Positions 8,216 to 14,035 of a stretch of 14,035 nt of DNA are shown piece after piece; within the stretch, counting starts at the first letter, position 1; each line of letters begins with the position of its first letter. The position numbers and the translations under genes are program-made. Where the stretch lies: assembly GCA_030611905.1 (NCBI GenBank), contig JAUWOX010000013.1, positions 1-14,035 on the forward strand, in the 5' to 3' direction. The notes under the pieces are model-generated. The model was given only the letters and a program-made list of their open reading frames with translations. It made no database searches and was not told the DNA's origin. The DNA comes from a bacterium (GTDB lineage: Bacteria > Patescibacteriota > JABMPQ01 > JAQVVF01).

Positions 8216-8935
8216 TTATTCTTTTTTCTTTTCTTCTTCAACTGGTTTGGTCTTTTCTTCCTGGGTTTTTTCCGTGGTCTCTCCCCCTTCGCCCTCTGTG
8301 GTTTCGGCCTCTTCTTTTTTGATGCCTTCAACATCTTCAACATTTTCTTCGACATCTTCTGAAAGTGCTTCCAGCTCTTCTTCAGAACGAGGCGGGGTAA
8401 CTGTGGCAACGACTTCTTCCGAGCTAAGTTCTATCTTAACTCCGGGAGAAACTTGTAAATCTTTTATCTTAATAACATCATCAAATGTTTCAAGGGACAC
8501 GATATCAACCACTATTTCCTTGGGCAGATTGGCCGGCAAACATTTAACTTCTATCTCGTCAATGTTTTTAACTAAAACGCCTTCCTCATCTTTGACTGCC
8601 TTTGATTGCCCAATAAACTTTAATTCTACATTAGCAGTAATTTCTTCTTTCATATTTATCTGGTAGAAATCAATATGAAGAATACTGCTACTTACTGGAT
8701 CGTACTGAATATCTTTAATTAAGGCATTCTTTATCTCTCCCTTTGAATCAATCTCTATAATGGTGCTCTCGCCAGCTTCTGCGTAAATATCCTCAAACCT
8801 TAAATAATCCACACTTAAAGGAAGAGATTTAATATTTTTCCCATACAATATTGCGGGGATTTGTTTATTTTCTCTTAATTTCTTGAGAGATTTTTTAGGA
8901 TCTCTCTCTGTCGCTATTAATTTGATATTTGACAT
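8216..8935 (-). CDS. rplY: Large-subunit ribosomal protein bL25 (CTC form)
   Basis: 5S rRNA-binding protein of the 50S subunit, in the long TL5/CTC form with an extra beta domain. The N-terminal domain has the typical LKKLRENKQIPAILYGKNI (about 17-35) and the signature DPVSSSILHIDFYQ (79-92). The CTC domain runs to about residue 180 (for example VKCLPANLPKEIVVDIVSLE at 130-149). Residues 181-239 are a low-complexity tail of Glu, Lys and Thr, probably disordered; many bacterial bL25 proteins carry a shorter acidic tail. A good promoter (8975-9002) lies just upstream, with a leader of about 33 nt, so it is transcribed separately from the zinc-ribbon gene. Read-through from here may also feed the ATPase operon. 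Confidence 0.97.
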   Translation of the reverse strand: MSNIKLIATERDPKKSLKKLRENKQIPAILYGKNIKSLPLSVDYLRFEDIYAEAGESTIIEIDSKGEIKNALIKDIQYDPVSSSILHIDFYQINMKEEITANVELKFIGQSKAVKDEEGVLVKNIDEIEVKCLPANLPKEIVVDIVSLETFDDVIKIKDLQVSPGVKIELSSEEVVATVTPPRSEEELEALSEDVEENVEDVEGIKKEEAETTEGEGGETTEKTQEEKTKPVEEEKKKE

Positions 8936-8974
8936 TTATTTAAAGTAAAAAGCATCTTAGGCAAATCAAAGTTT

Positions 8975-9002
8975 ATTATAGCACCATTATTTTTTTTGAC
9001 AA
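8975..9002 (-). promoter_or_regulatory. Promoter of rplY
   Basis: On the minus strand, TTGTCA (9002-8997), a 16-nt spacer, then an extended -10, TGCTATAAT (8983-8975, with TATAAT at 8980-8975). The leader to the bL25 ATG is about 33 nt. This fits a housekeeping sigma-70-type promoter. Confidence 0.75.
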
Positions 9003-9029
9003 GAGTTTTTTAATAAATAAATTAATAAT

Positions 9030-9350
9030 TTATTTATACAAGTCCTGATATGCTTCGAGAGTATCGTCTATGGATATCTGTCTAGCGTTTTTAAATTTTA
9101 ACACGTCTTCGTAAGTTAAATCAATTACTAGGCCAATAGAACTAATGCCCATTCTATTATTAACTAGGCTAGCCAAAACCGAACACCTGCATTTTTTACA
9201 ATGGGCGTGAACCAAAAATGAATCTTTCTTTTCTGCAATAACTTTAGCTTGGTTAATATTAAACTTTGTGTTGCAAAAAGGGCAAATTGATAACCATTTT
9301 ATTTTATCAAATGGTGGTTTCTTATTTTTTTTTGAATTAAATTCTGTCAT
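9030..9350 (-). CDS. Small zinc-ribbon protein, function unknown
   Basis: 106-residue soluble protein with a basic N-terminus (NSKKNKKPPFDK). A likely zinc site is formed by C23-x2-C26 (ICPFCN) and C51-x2-C54 (HCKKCRC), with H48, H50 and C56 close by. The second half (SIGLVIDLTYEDVLKFKNAR, then ISIDDTLEAY) is helical and acidic. I do not recognise a named family. Short proteins with this layout, two CxxC pairs then a 'G..S.G...DLT..D' block, are typical of CPR genomes. Zinc binding is inferred from the cysteine spacing; a role in transcription or translation is possible but unproven. The promoter at 9357-9385 places the transcription start at or next to the ATG, so the mRNA is probably leaderless. 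Confidence 0.85.
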   Translation of the reverse strand: MTEFNSKKNKKPPFDKIKWLSICPFCNTKFNINQAKVIAEKKDSFLVHAHCKKCRCSVLASLVNNRMGISSIGLVIDLTYEDVLKFKNARQISIDDTLEAYQDLYK

Positions 9351-9356
9351 ATTAAT

Positions 9357-9385
9357 ATTATAATAAACAAGTAAAAAATTTTCAA
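9357..9385 (-). promoter_or_regulatory. Promoter of the zinc-ribbon gene, giving a leaderless mRNA
   Basis: On the minus strand, TTGAAA (9385-9380), a 17-nt spacer, then TATAAT (9362-9357). Only 6 nt separate the -10 from the ATG at 9350. A start point about 7 nt past the -10 would fall on the A of the start codon. Confidence 0.6.
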
Positions 9386-9393
9386 CCGTAATA

Positions 9394-10494
9394 TTATTTA
9401 AATTCTAATCCTCTATATCTCACATAAATGCTTTCGACGATCCCAAGCGATATTAATGAAGCAAGCATAGCACTGCCGCCATAGCTAACTAGGGGCAATG
9501 GAACACCGGCGATTGGTAGAATGCCCAAGTTCATGCCAATATTGATTAGGATCTGAAAAGTAAATTGAATAGCTACTCCACAAGCGATCATTAAACCAAA
9601 CTCGTCCCTGGCCTTTATGGCTGTACGTAATATTCTAAATAACAGTACAAAAAATAAGATGAGCATAAAACCACTTCCGATAAAACCAAGTTCTTCAGAT
9701 ATTACTGCAAAAATGAAGTCGGTATGTTGAGCGGGTAAAAACTTTAATTGGCTTTGGGTGCCATGACCCAATCCTCTGCCAAACATTCCCCCAGATCCAA
9801 TGGCAATCTTGGATTGTATCATATTATACCCTGCTCCGAGAGGATCTTTTTCTGGACTTACAAAGCTCAAGATTCTGTCTTTTTGATAATCGTAAAGTAA
9901 GAAATTCCAAAAGACAAAAACAACGGCTAGGCCGATAATGGCAATGGTAAAAATGTATGATTTTTTGATTCCGGAAATTAACAGCATTCCAAACCAAGTT
10001 ACAATTAAAACAAGAGCTGTTCCCATATCTGGTTGCAACATGATTAAGAAAGCTGAAACCAAAGTTATGGAACCAGAAACAATAATATGTATTACATTGC
10101 TTTGCTTTTTGGCCTGAACGAAATAGCGTGCTAAAACAATGATTAGGGCAATTTTGACAAATTCAGCAGGCTGAAATTGAAAAAAGCCAAAATTAAACCA
10201 ACCTCTGGTTCCTTGGAATATTGTTCCGAAAAATAGCACTAAGACTAAAGAAGCAGAAAAGATTGCGTATAGAATGTACGCATAATTTTGCAGAATTCTA
10301 TAATCCAAAAATGCTAAAGCAAATAAAAAAATTAGGCCAATTACTGCAGCAATTATTTGCTTAATAACAAAATCCTGTAAGCCGTCTTGATAGGTAGTGC
10401 TTATTATTGCAATTAGGCCCAAACTTATTAAAAATATTACGGCGACAAATAGAATCCAATCAAGTTTTTTAAAAACTTGAAGAAATTTAAACAT
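9394..10494 (-). CDS. rodA: Rod-shape peptidoglycan polymerase RodA (SEDS family)
   Basis: Membrane glycosyltransferase that polymerises lipid II into glycan strands during cell elongation, normally with a class B PBP. Its 366 residues and about ten membrane helices fit RodA (about 370). Key blocks: GTRGWFNFGFFQFQPAEFVK at 95-114, with the conserved Glu at 111; LQPDMGTALVL at 153-163; FGRGLGHGTQSQLKFLPAQH at 238-257; and HTDFIFAVISEELG at 257-270, with D259 at the position of the essential Asp (D262 in E. coli RodA). The end is GILPIAGVPLPLVSYGGSAM. This last block and the HTDFIFAV form favour RodA over FtsW. No PBP2 or mreB lies in the window. The 64-nt gap upstream contains an 8-nt tandem repeat next to the start. 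Confidence 0.95.
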   Translation of the reverse strand: MFKFLQVFKKLDWILFVAVIFLISLGLIAIISTTYQDGLQDFVIKQIIAAVIGLIFLFALAFLDYRILQNYAYILYAIFSASLVLVLFFGTIFQGTRGWFNFGFFQFQPAEFVKIALIIVLARYFVQAKKQSNVIHIIVSGSITLVSAFLIMLQPDMGTALVLIVTWFGMLLISGIKKSYIFTIAIIGLAVVFVFWNFLLYDYQKDRILSFVSPEKDPLGAGYNMIQSKIAIGSGGMFGRGLGHGTQSQLKFLPAQHTDFIFAVISEELGFIGSGFMLILFFVLLFRILRTAIKARDEFGLMIACGVAIQFTFQILINIGMNLGILPIAGVPLPLVSYGGSAMLASLISLGIVESIYVRYRGLEFK

Positions 10495-10518
10495 GGTTTA
10501 TTGGTTTATTGGTGATTA
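10495..10518. repeat. 8-nt tandem repeat at the rodA start
   Basis: GGTTTATT twice and GGTGATTA once on the plus strand, directly before the rodA ATG. The period is 8 here, not 7. On the mRNA strand it reads as AATAAACC units in the ribosome-binding region. Confidence 0.7.
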
Positions 10519-10558
10519 GGACGGATTGTTCACTGATCAACTAGTAAAGCTAATTAAA

Positions 10559-11419
10559 CTAATACTCAAGCATTTGTCCTTCGCTATAGACATCTAAAAA
10601 GGGAGCGGAATTGTAAGGATTAACATATGGTTCAACAACTATCTGGGGTTTTTTCACAGATAATTGCTTTCTCCAGAGAACTGAAAAATCTCTTTTAGCA
10701 TTAGAAGATAAATCATTTATAGTTGTATAATTTAATCCCTGTAATTCCCCTGCCTTGTCATAGACTAAGATGTTGATAATTATTTCATTAAGACCGAAAG
10801 GGGTTTGATTTGCGAGTGTACCATTAACTTTACTTTTTGTATCTAGTGTTTGATAAGTTAAATTTTCAGCTATAAGGTTTAATTCTGGAGGAGACGTAAG
10901 TTTTTGAACATCTTTTATTTTTAATTCCACGGAGGCGTCAACTACTGATCCTTGAGTTTCTATCCCTAATTCAATAATTGATTTTTTCTGGTCGGGTAAT
11001 ATGAAAGTAGTTCCCTGTCTTTCTCCAACGATGAGCTTATCTTTATTTTCGAGCATAATATTATACTCAAGCCTGGGAACCCCCCAATTTAAGTCATCAT
11101 CTGCGACGATAACTAAAACATCATATCGATTGACTCCATTTGGGAGAATTTTTATTTGCTGAGTCTCAATCTCGAAATTAGCTGGCGGCTTTTCAATAAT
11201 TTGTTCGGCTTTTTGTTCAAGTGGTGGTTTTTGTACTTTTCTGACTACGTAAAAGATAGCTAAGCCGATTATTGTAATAATTAATAATATTCCAATTACT
11301 TTAACAAATTTTTTATATTTAATAATGAGTCTCTTTTTTTGAAATTCTTTTTCAACTTTTTCTTGTTTTAATCTCATTCCTTCTTCGGGGGAAAGTGTTG
11401 GTTTTTGTTTTTTGGGCAT
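10559..11419 (-). CDS. Membrane-anchored protein with FxLYD-like domain, function unknown
   Basis: 286 residues. A basic cytosolic N-terminus (MPKKQKPTLSPEEG, then a charged helix to about 37) leads into one membrane helix at about 38-59 (FVKVIGILLIITIIGLAIFY). The rest is probably outside the cell: a linker with KPPLEQ, a beta-rich region at about 82-170, and a second one at about 180-250. The second resembles FxLYD domains: LIAENLTYQTLD, then VNGTLANQT, then IINILVYDKAGELQG, then LSSNAKRDFSVLW. The FxLYD fold is thought to be involved in cell-surface interactions, but no function can be assigned. It is upstream of rodA on the same strand, so a link with the envelope is plausible. A weak candidate promoter, TTATCA-N17-AATAAT at 11428-11456, would also give almost no leader. 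Confidence 0.85.
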   Translation of the reverse strand: MPKKQKPTLSPEEGMRLKQEKVEKEFQKKRLIIKYKKFVKVIGILLIITIIGLAIFYVVRKVQKPPLEQKAEQIIEKPPANFEIETQQIKILPNGVNRYDVLVIVADDDLNWGVPRLEYNIMLENKDKLIVGERQGTTFILPDQKKSIIELGIETQGSVVDASVELKIKDVQKLTSPPELNLIAENLTYQTLDTKSKVNGTLANQTPFGLNEIIINILVYDKAGELQGLNYTTINDLSSNAKRDFSVLWRKQLSVKKPQIVVEPYVNPYNSAPFLDVYSEGQMLEY

Positions 11420-11754
11420 GAATTTAAATTATTATTTAAAAGGATAAAAGTGATAATTTTAGAGGGGTAAGGGATCTAAGAGAGCTGCAGGGATAAAAAT
11501 TTTGATTTGAAATTTTTCATAGCTGAATGAGGCTGAAGGGCAAAAAGGTCATGGTATAAATAAAAAAGGAAAGCTTTAAAAAGAAATAGCTTTTTTACAC
11601 TATTTCCTTTTCACCTTTTTACTCTTTGGTTTTTTTATCTCTTATTCCCTTTTAAATTAACATAGAATTGCTATTTTGACAAAGATATTGCAATGAGAAT
11701 TAAAATATGCTATAATATATATAGAAGTAAATTAATAATTAAAAATAAAAAAAC
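11420..11754. other. Divergent intergenic region, structured, possible small RNA
   Basis: No gene-like reading frame is seen in these 335 nt. It lies between two divergent units. AAAAATTT (11495-11502) and AAATTTTT (11510-11517) form an 8-bp hairpin. A larger one pairs AAAAAGGT (11542-11549) with ACCTTTTT (11613-11620) and, inside it, AAAAGGAAA (11564-11572) with TTTCCTTTT (11603-11611). A T-run follows at about 11628-11637. A weak plus-strand promoter (TTATTA at 11429, GATAAT at 11452, 17-nt spacing) could start a transcript of roughly 175 nt that ends there. The promoter of the DUF948 gene is at the right end. No known RNA family was recognised. Confidence 0.45.
11688..11716 (+). promoter_or_regulatory. 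Promoter of the DUF948-ytxH operon
   Basis: TTGCAA (11688-11693), a 17-nt spacer, then an extended -10 TGCTATAAT (11708-11716). The leader to the ATG at 11755 is about 31 nt. A consensus TTGACA at 11676-11681 is too far from this -10 (29 nt) to be its -35. Confidence 0.75.
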
Positions 11755-12066
11755 ATGTTAAGCACAAGCACGGATCTATTATTTATTGCCTTAAGTATTT
11801 GCGTAGTGGCCTTTACTGCTTTTGTTTGTTACCTGATTTACAATTTAACGCAAACAGTTAAGGAATCAACTAAGACCATGCAGGATGTTAATAAAAAATT
11901 GGAAAAAGTTGACCCTATGGTAGATGATTTAACTGAAACTGTTGGATCGGTAACCGAAACCGTAAGGGACATTAATAAAAATATTTTAAAACCAATTGCT
12001 TCTATTTCGCAGATTTTTAAGAAATTTAAAAATATTACTTCGGTATTTTCTGAGAAAGAAAAATAA
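11755..12066 (+). CDS. DUF948-like membrane protein with coiled coil
   Basis: 103-residue protein with one membrane helix near the N-terminus (about residues 8-30, LFIALSICVVAFTAFVCYLI). A helical, heptad-like tail follows (TVKESTKTMQDVNKKLEKVD, then DDLTETVGSVTETVRDINKN). This is the layout of DUF948 proteins, small envelope proteins of unknown function found in Gram-positive bacteria and CPR, often next to YtxH proteins, as here. It is the first gene after a strong promoter (11688-11716), with a leader of about 31 nt and an A-rich start region without Shine-Dalgarno. YtxH follows after 20 nt, so the two form one short operon. Confidence 0.85.
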   Translation: MLSTSTDLLFIALSICVVAFTAFVCYLIYNLTQTVKESTKTMQDVNKKLEKVDPMVDDLTETVGSVTETVRDINKNILKPIASISQIFKKFKNITSVFSEKEK

Positions 12067-12086
12067 TAATTAACTATAATAAATAT

Positions 12087-12338
12087 ATGCGAAATTATGA
12101 TGATGGTAAAAATTTTCTTGCAGGTATTATGATCGGTGGTTTGTTGGGAGCTCTATTGGGAATATTGTACGCCCCTAAACCTGGCGAAGAGACTAGAAAA
12201 GATTTGAAGAGAAAAGCCGAAGAATGGAAACGCGAAGGGCTAAGAAGAGCGGATGAATTTTCAAGGCAAAGCAAAGAGGGCGTTGATAAATTCAAAAGGC
12301 GAGCCAGACGAGCGGCAAAAGAATTAAAAAATGATTAA
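12087..12338 (+). CDS. YtxH-like general stress/envelope protein
   Basis: 83 residues. A short N-terminus (MRNYDDGKN) leads into a glycine-rich membrane helix (FLAGIMIGGLLGALLGILYA), then the YtxH signature APKPGEETRKDL (about 29-40), and then a strongly basic, amphipathic helix to the end. The family (YtxH, PF12732 type) is named after a B. subtilis stress protein; its biochemical role is unknown. The gene is co-transcribed with the DUF948-like gene 20 nt upstream. A strong intrinsic terminator starts 7 nt after the stop, which marks the end of the operon. Confidence 0.9.
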   Translation: MRNYDDGKNFLAGIMIGGLLGALLGILYAPKPGEETRKDLKRKAEEWKREGLRRADEFSRQSKEGVDKFKRRARRAAKELKND

Positions 12339-12344
12339 ATATTG

Positions 12345-12379
12345 AACGGCTATTCACAAATAGCCGTTTTTATTTTTTT
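12345..12379 (+). terminator. Intrinsic terminator after ytxH
   Basis: Perfect 10-bp stem: AACGGCTATT (12345-12354), a 4-nt loop CACA, then AATAGCCGTT (12359-12368). A T-rich tail runs to 12379. It begins 7 nt after the ytxH stop and insulates the next gene, which has its own promoter. Confidence 0.92.
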
Positions 12380-12392
12380 AAATAATAAAATG

Positions 12393-12401
12393 TGCTATAC
12401 T
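12393..12401 (+). promoter_or_regulatory. Extended -10 promoter of the large surface-protein gene
   Basis: TGCTATACT, an extended -10, lies just after the ytxH terminator and about 35 nt before the ATG at 12437. The -35 position (about 12373-12378) is only a T-run, so the promoter would depend on the extended -10. Confidence 0.6.
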
Positions 12402-12436
12402 TATTTTAGTATATTGTTTTATTTAAAAATAAAATT

Positions 12437-14035
12437 ATGACAAATAAAAAAAATAATAAGAAGAAAAAAATGACTAACAATTTAAAAATTAAAACTCGTT
12501 CTAAAACTAGTGTGGGAATTTTTACGGCTGTGATTGCAGCTATTTTGCTTGGCGGCATAATTTATTTTGCTTTTTTTGCTTTGCCAGCAGGCTGTTCGAC
12601 TGAAGATGGTGTTACTAAATGTAAATTTGAAGAAAAGTTTGATAACACTACTAAAATTGATTTGGACATGACTGATCCTCAAATGCAAATTAGCAGTGTT
12701 GGGTTAGTGTTGAATCCTAGCGAGCAAATCAAATTAACTAAGGGAGAGGATTTTGATTCAGCACCGACTAAACAAATTTGCGGTCTTCTTTGCGCTAAAG
12801 GAGAGTGCTATGAAGGATTAACAAGAGCAGATATGGCTACCGTCAATATTGATGGTCTAACAAAAGACGGTGCAGACGTCCAAGCATCGGCTAATTTTTT
12901 AGATCTGGGATCAATTCGAAATTATGATGACTTTCCATACGCTTTGAACTTTAATATTTTGAGAGAAAATAGAGAACAGAATAATATGGCCATGGCAATG
13001 GTCGAATCATCTAATCCTGAAGTCGCCATAGCATATAATGGTTTTTTTGGGACTAAAGACGCACCTGTACTTCCAATTTCTCCGGGTAGAACTCAAATGC
13101 GAGTAGATACTTGTGGAGAAGAACGAGGAAATTATTTTGCAACTGTAAACGAAGATGGTTTTGCTAACTTTAATCCACAGGGCAGCCTTGATACAAGATT
13201 CATTCAAGGCTTGGCTATGTCAAAAAATGTTTCTGCAAATACTGCTAATTACAATATTGAATCTGCTGAAGTAAAAGAAAATATTGCACCAACTGACAAT
13301 ATGCTCCAAGATGATCGACTTAAAGGCAATATTATAATTCTGATGTCTAATGATGACGGCAAAACTTGGTATGTACCTTCTAGATATTCTGAAAATAACG
13401 GCGATACTTGGCAGGAATTTGAAACAGAAGAAGAGTATTATTCAAAGGCTGTTATTATAGATATAAATGAGAGAATTTTAGGTTATGATTTCAATGGTTC
13501 GTCGGGCAATAAATTGAAATGGGCAGTTATGATCCAATCTCAAGAATACGAAAATGTATTGGTCGAGCAAGGTCTAGAAAATATTCCAGGGGTAGGAGAT
13601 ATAGAAGAAATTCCTATTATAAATCCTGTTGGTGGAGGAGCAGACAATTTTGACATAGGAATGACTTGGAGCGGCTTTATCCAGGACATGTCTGACGCAA
13701 ATCCGATGCTGGCTCAAGATGTTTTGTCTGGCGGGATAATATCAATACCCGCTCCTGACGGCCAGCCCGGAGCGACTTATTCTTTCTTCAATCGATCCTT
13801 CTTTGATGATTACGCAAATTGGACTCCTAATCTCGAATTTAAAAAAGATAATGTTCGAATAAGATCATTAACAGAAGAAGTCCTAACTGTACATGACGGA
13901 AGTGCTGGAAATGGAACACTTGAGGCATCTAAAGCCCAAGGCCACTCAACCGATGATTTGCCTAGCGTTAATGTCGTGATCAGTGGCAAAAAGGCTGGTT
14001 ATGGAAAGATAAGAGTGGATTATAGTCCAGATGGT
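12437..14035 (+). CDS. Large membrane-anchored surface protein, cut by the window edge, function unknown
   Basis: 533 codons are visible with no stop; the gene runs off the right edge. The N-terminus is basic (MTNKKNNKKKKMTNN), followed by one membrane helix at about 26-48 (VGIFTAVIAAILLGGIIYFA). Everything after that is predicted to be outside the cell. LPAGC at 49-53 is not a proper lipobox (Pro at -3), so a helix anchor is more likely than a lipoprotein. Six cysteines follow the helix: C53, C62, C115, C119, C123 (CxxxCxxxC) and C226. They could form disulfides or bind metal. SNDDGKTW (304-311) fits the Asp-box SxDxGxxW, and SENNGDTW (318-325) is a near copy. The remainder is acidic and beta-rich. 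I do not recognise the family. Translation could also begin at the second Met (residue 12). Confidence 0.85.
   Translation, partial: MTNKKNNKKKKMTNNLKIKTRSKTSVGIFTAVIAAILLGGIIYFAFFALPAGCSTEDGVTKCKFEEKFDNTTKIDLDMTDPQMQISSVGLVLNPSEQIKLTKGEDFDSAPTKQICGLLCAKGECYEGLTRADMATVNIDGLTKDGADVQASANFLDLGSIRNYDDFPYALNFNILRENREQNNMAMAMVESSNPEVAIAYNGFFGTKDAPVLPISPGRTQMRVDTCGEERGNYFATVNEDGFANFNPQGSLDTRFIQGLAMSKNVSANTANYNIESAEVKENIAPTDNMLQDDRLKGNIIILMSNDDGKTWYVPSRYSENNGDTWQEFETEEEYYSKAVIIDINERILGYDFNGSSGNKLKWAVMIQSQEYENVLVEQGLENIPGVGDIEEIPIINPVGGGADNFDIGMTWSGFIQDMSDANPMLAQDVLSGGIISIPAPDGQPGATYSFFNRSFFDDYANWTPNLEFKKDNVRIRSLTEEVLTVHDGSAGNGTLEASKAQGHSTDDLPSVNVVISGKKAGYGKIRVDYSPDG

Noticed and set aside
8193..8666. 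157-codon plus-strand frame opposite rplY
   Set aside because: It is a Ser-rich antisense shadow of the Glu/Lys-rich bL25 coding sequence, with no independent support.
9016..9034. AT-only inverted repeat AATAAATT / AATTTATT at the zinc-ribbon stop
   Set aside because: It is too weak and is followed on the transcribed strand by an A-run rather than a T-run, so it is not a terminator.
10461..10479. Palindrome CAAGTTTTT-T-AAAAACTTG inside the start of rodA
   Set aside because: It lies in codons for the conserved basic N-terminus, has a short loop and is AT-rich. It is probably chance.
11676..11681. Consensus TTGACA upstream of the DUF948-like gene
   Set aside because: It is 29 nt from the clear -10 and no other -10 is found at 16-18 nt. 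TTGCAA at 11688 fits better.
12075..12080. TATAAT just before the ytxH-like start, possible leaderless promoter
   Set aside because: No -35 at a useful distance. The gene is 20 nt behind the DUF948-like gene and is more simply co-transcribed.
12583..12595. Possible lipobox LPAGC in the large surface protein
   Set aside because: Pro at -3 does not fit the lipobox, and the preceding helix is a good membrane anchor on its own.

Overview
The window looks like a chromosomal segment of a low-GC bacterium, most likely of the Candidate Phyla Radiation (Patescibacteria, Parcubacteria-like). This is inferred from gene style, not from a marker gene. Support comes from the AT-rich sequence, the compact gene layout, start codons with no Shine-Dalgarno sequence, a four-helix-bundle (S23-type) gene, a small CPR-type zinc-ribbon protein, and large membrane-anchored surface proteins of no recognised family. 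All genes read through with the standard genetic code.

About 1-8153, minus strand: a V/A-type ATPase operon in the classical order H(G)-I-K-E-C-F-A-B, with B cut by the left edge. The D subunit would be expected beyond that edge. Two foreign-looking genes interrupt the order: a MazG-like nucleotide pyrophosphohydrolase between I and K, and a four-helix-bundle protein between F and A. The K (c-ring) subunit carries the full set of side chains known to bind Na+ in the Enterococcus hirae enzyme, and the I (a) subunit carries two matching arginines. The complex is therefore probably a Na+-coupled rotary ATPase. Most gaps between these genes hold tandem 7-nt repeats (AGTTATA / AGATTTA type), several of them as inverted pairs that can fold into hairpins.

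8216-11419, minus strand: ribosomal protein bL25 (CTC form with a charged tail) with a clear promoter, a zinc-ribbon protein whose promoter sits so close to its start codon that the mRNA is probably leaderless, the RodA peptidoglycan polymerase, and a membrane-anchored protein with an FxLYD-like domain.

11420-11754: a 335-nt divergent intergenic region with a strong rightward promoter and several hairpins, possibly a small RNA.

11755-14035, plus strand: a pair of small membrane/coiled-coil proteins (DUF948-like, YtxH-like) ended by a good intrinsic terminator. A separate promoter then drives a large surface protein with one N-terminal membrane anchor, cut by the right edge.

Three of the four clear promoters share an extended -10 (TGCTATAAT or TGCTATACT). 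None of the 15 visible stop codons is TGA.
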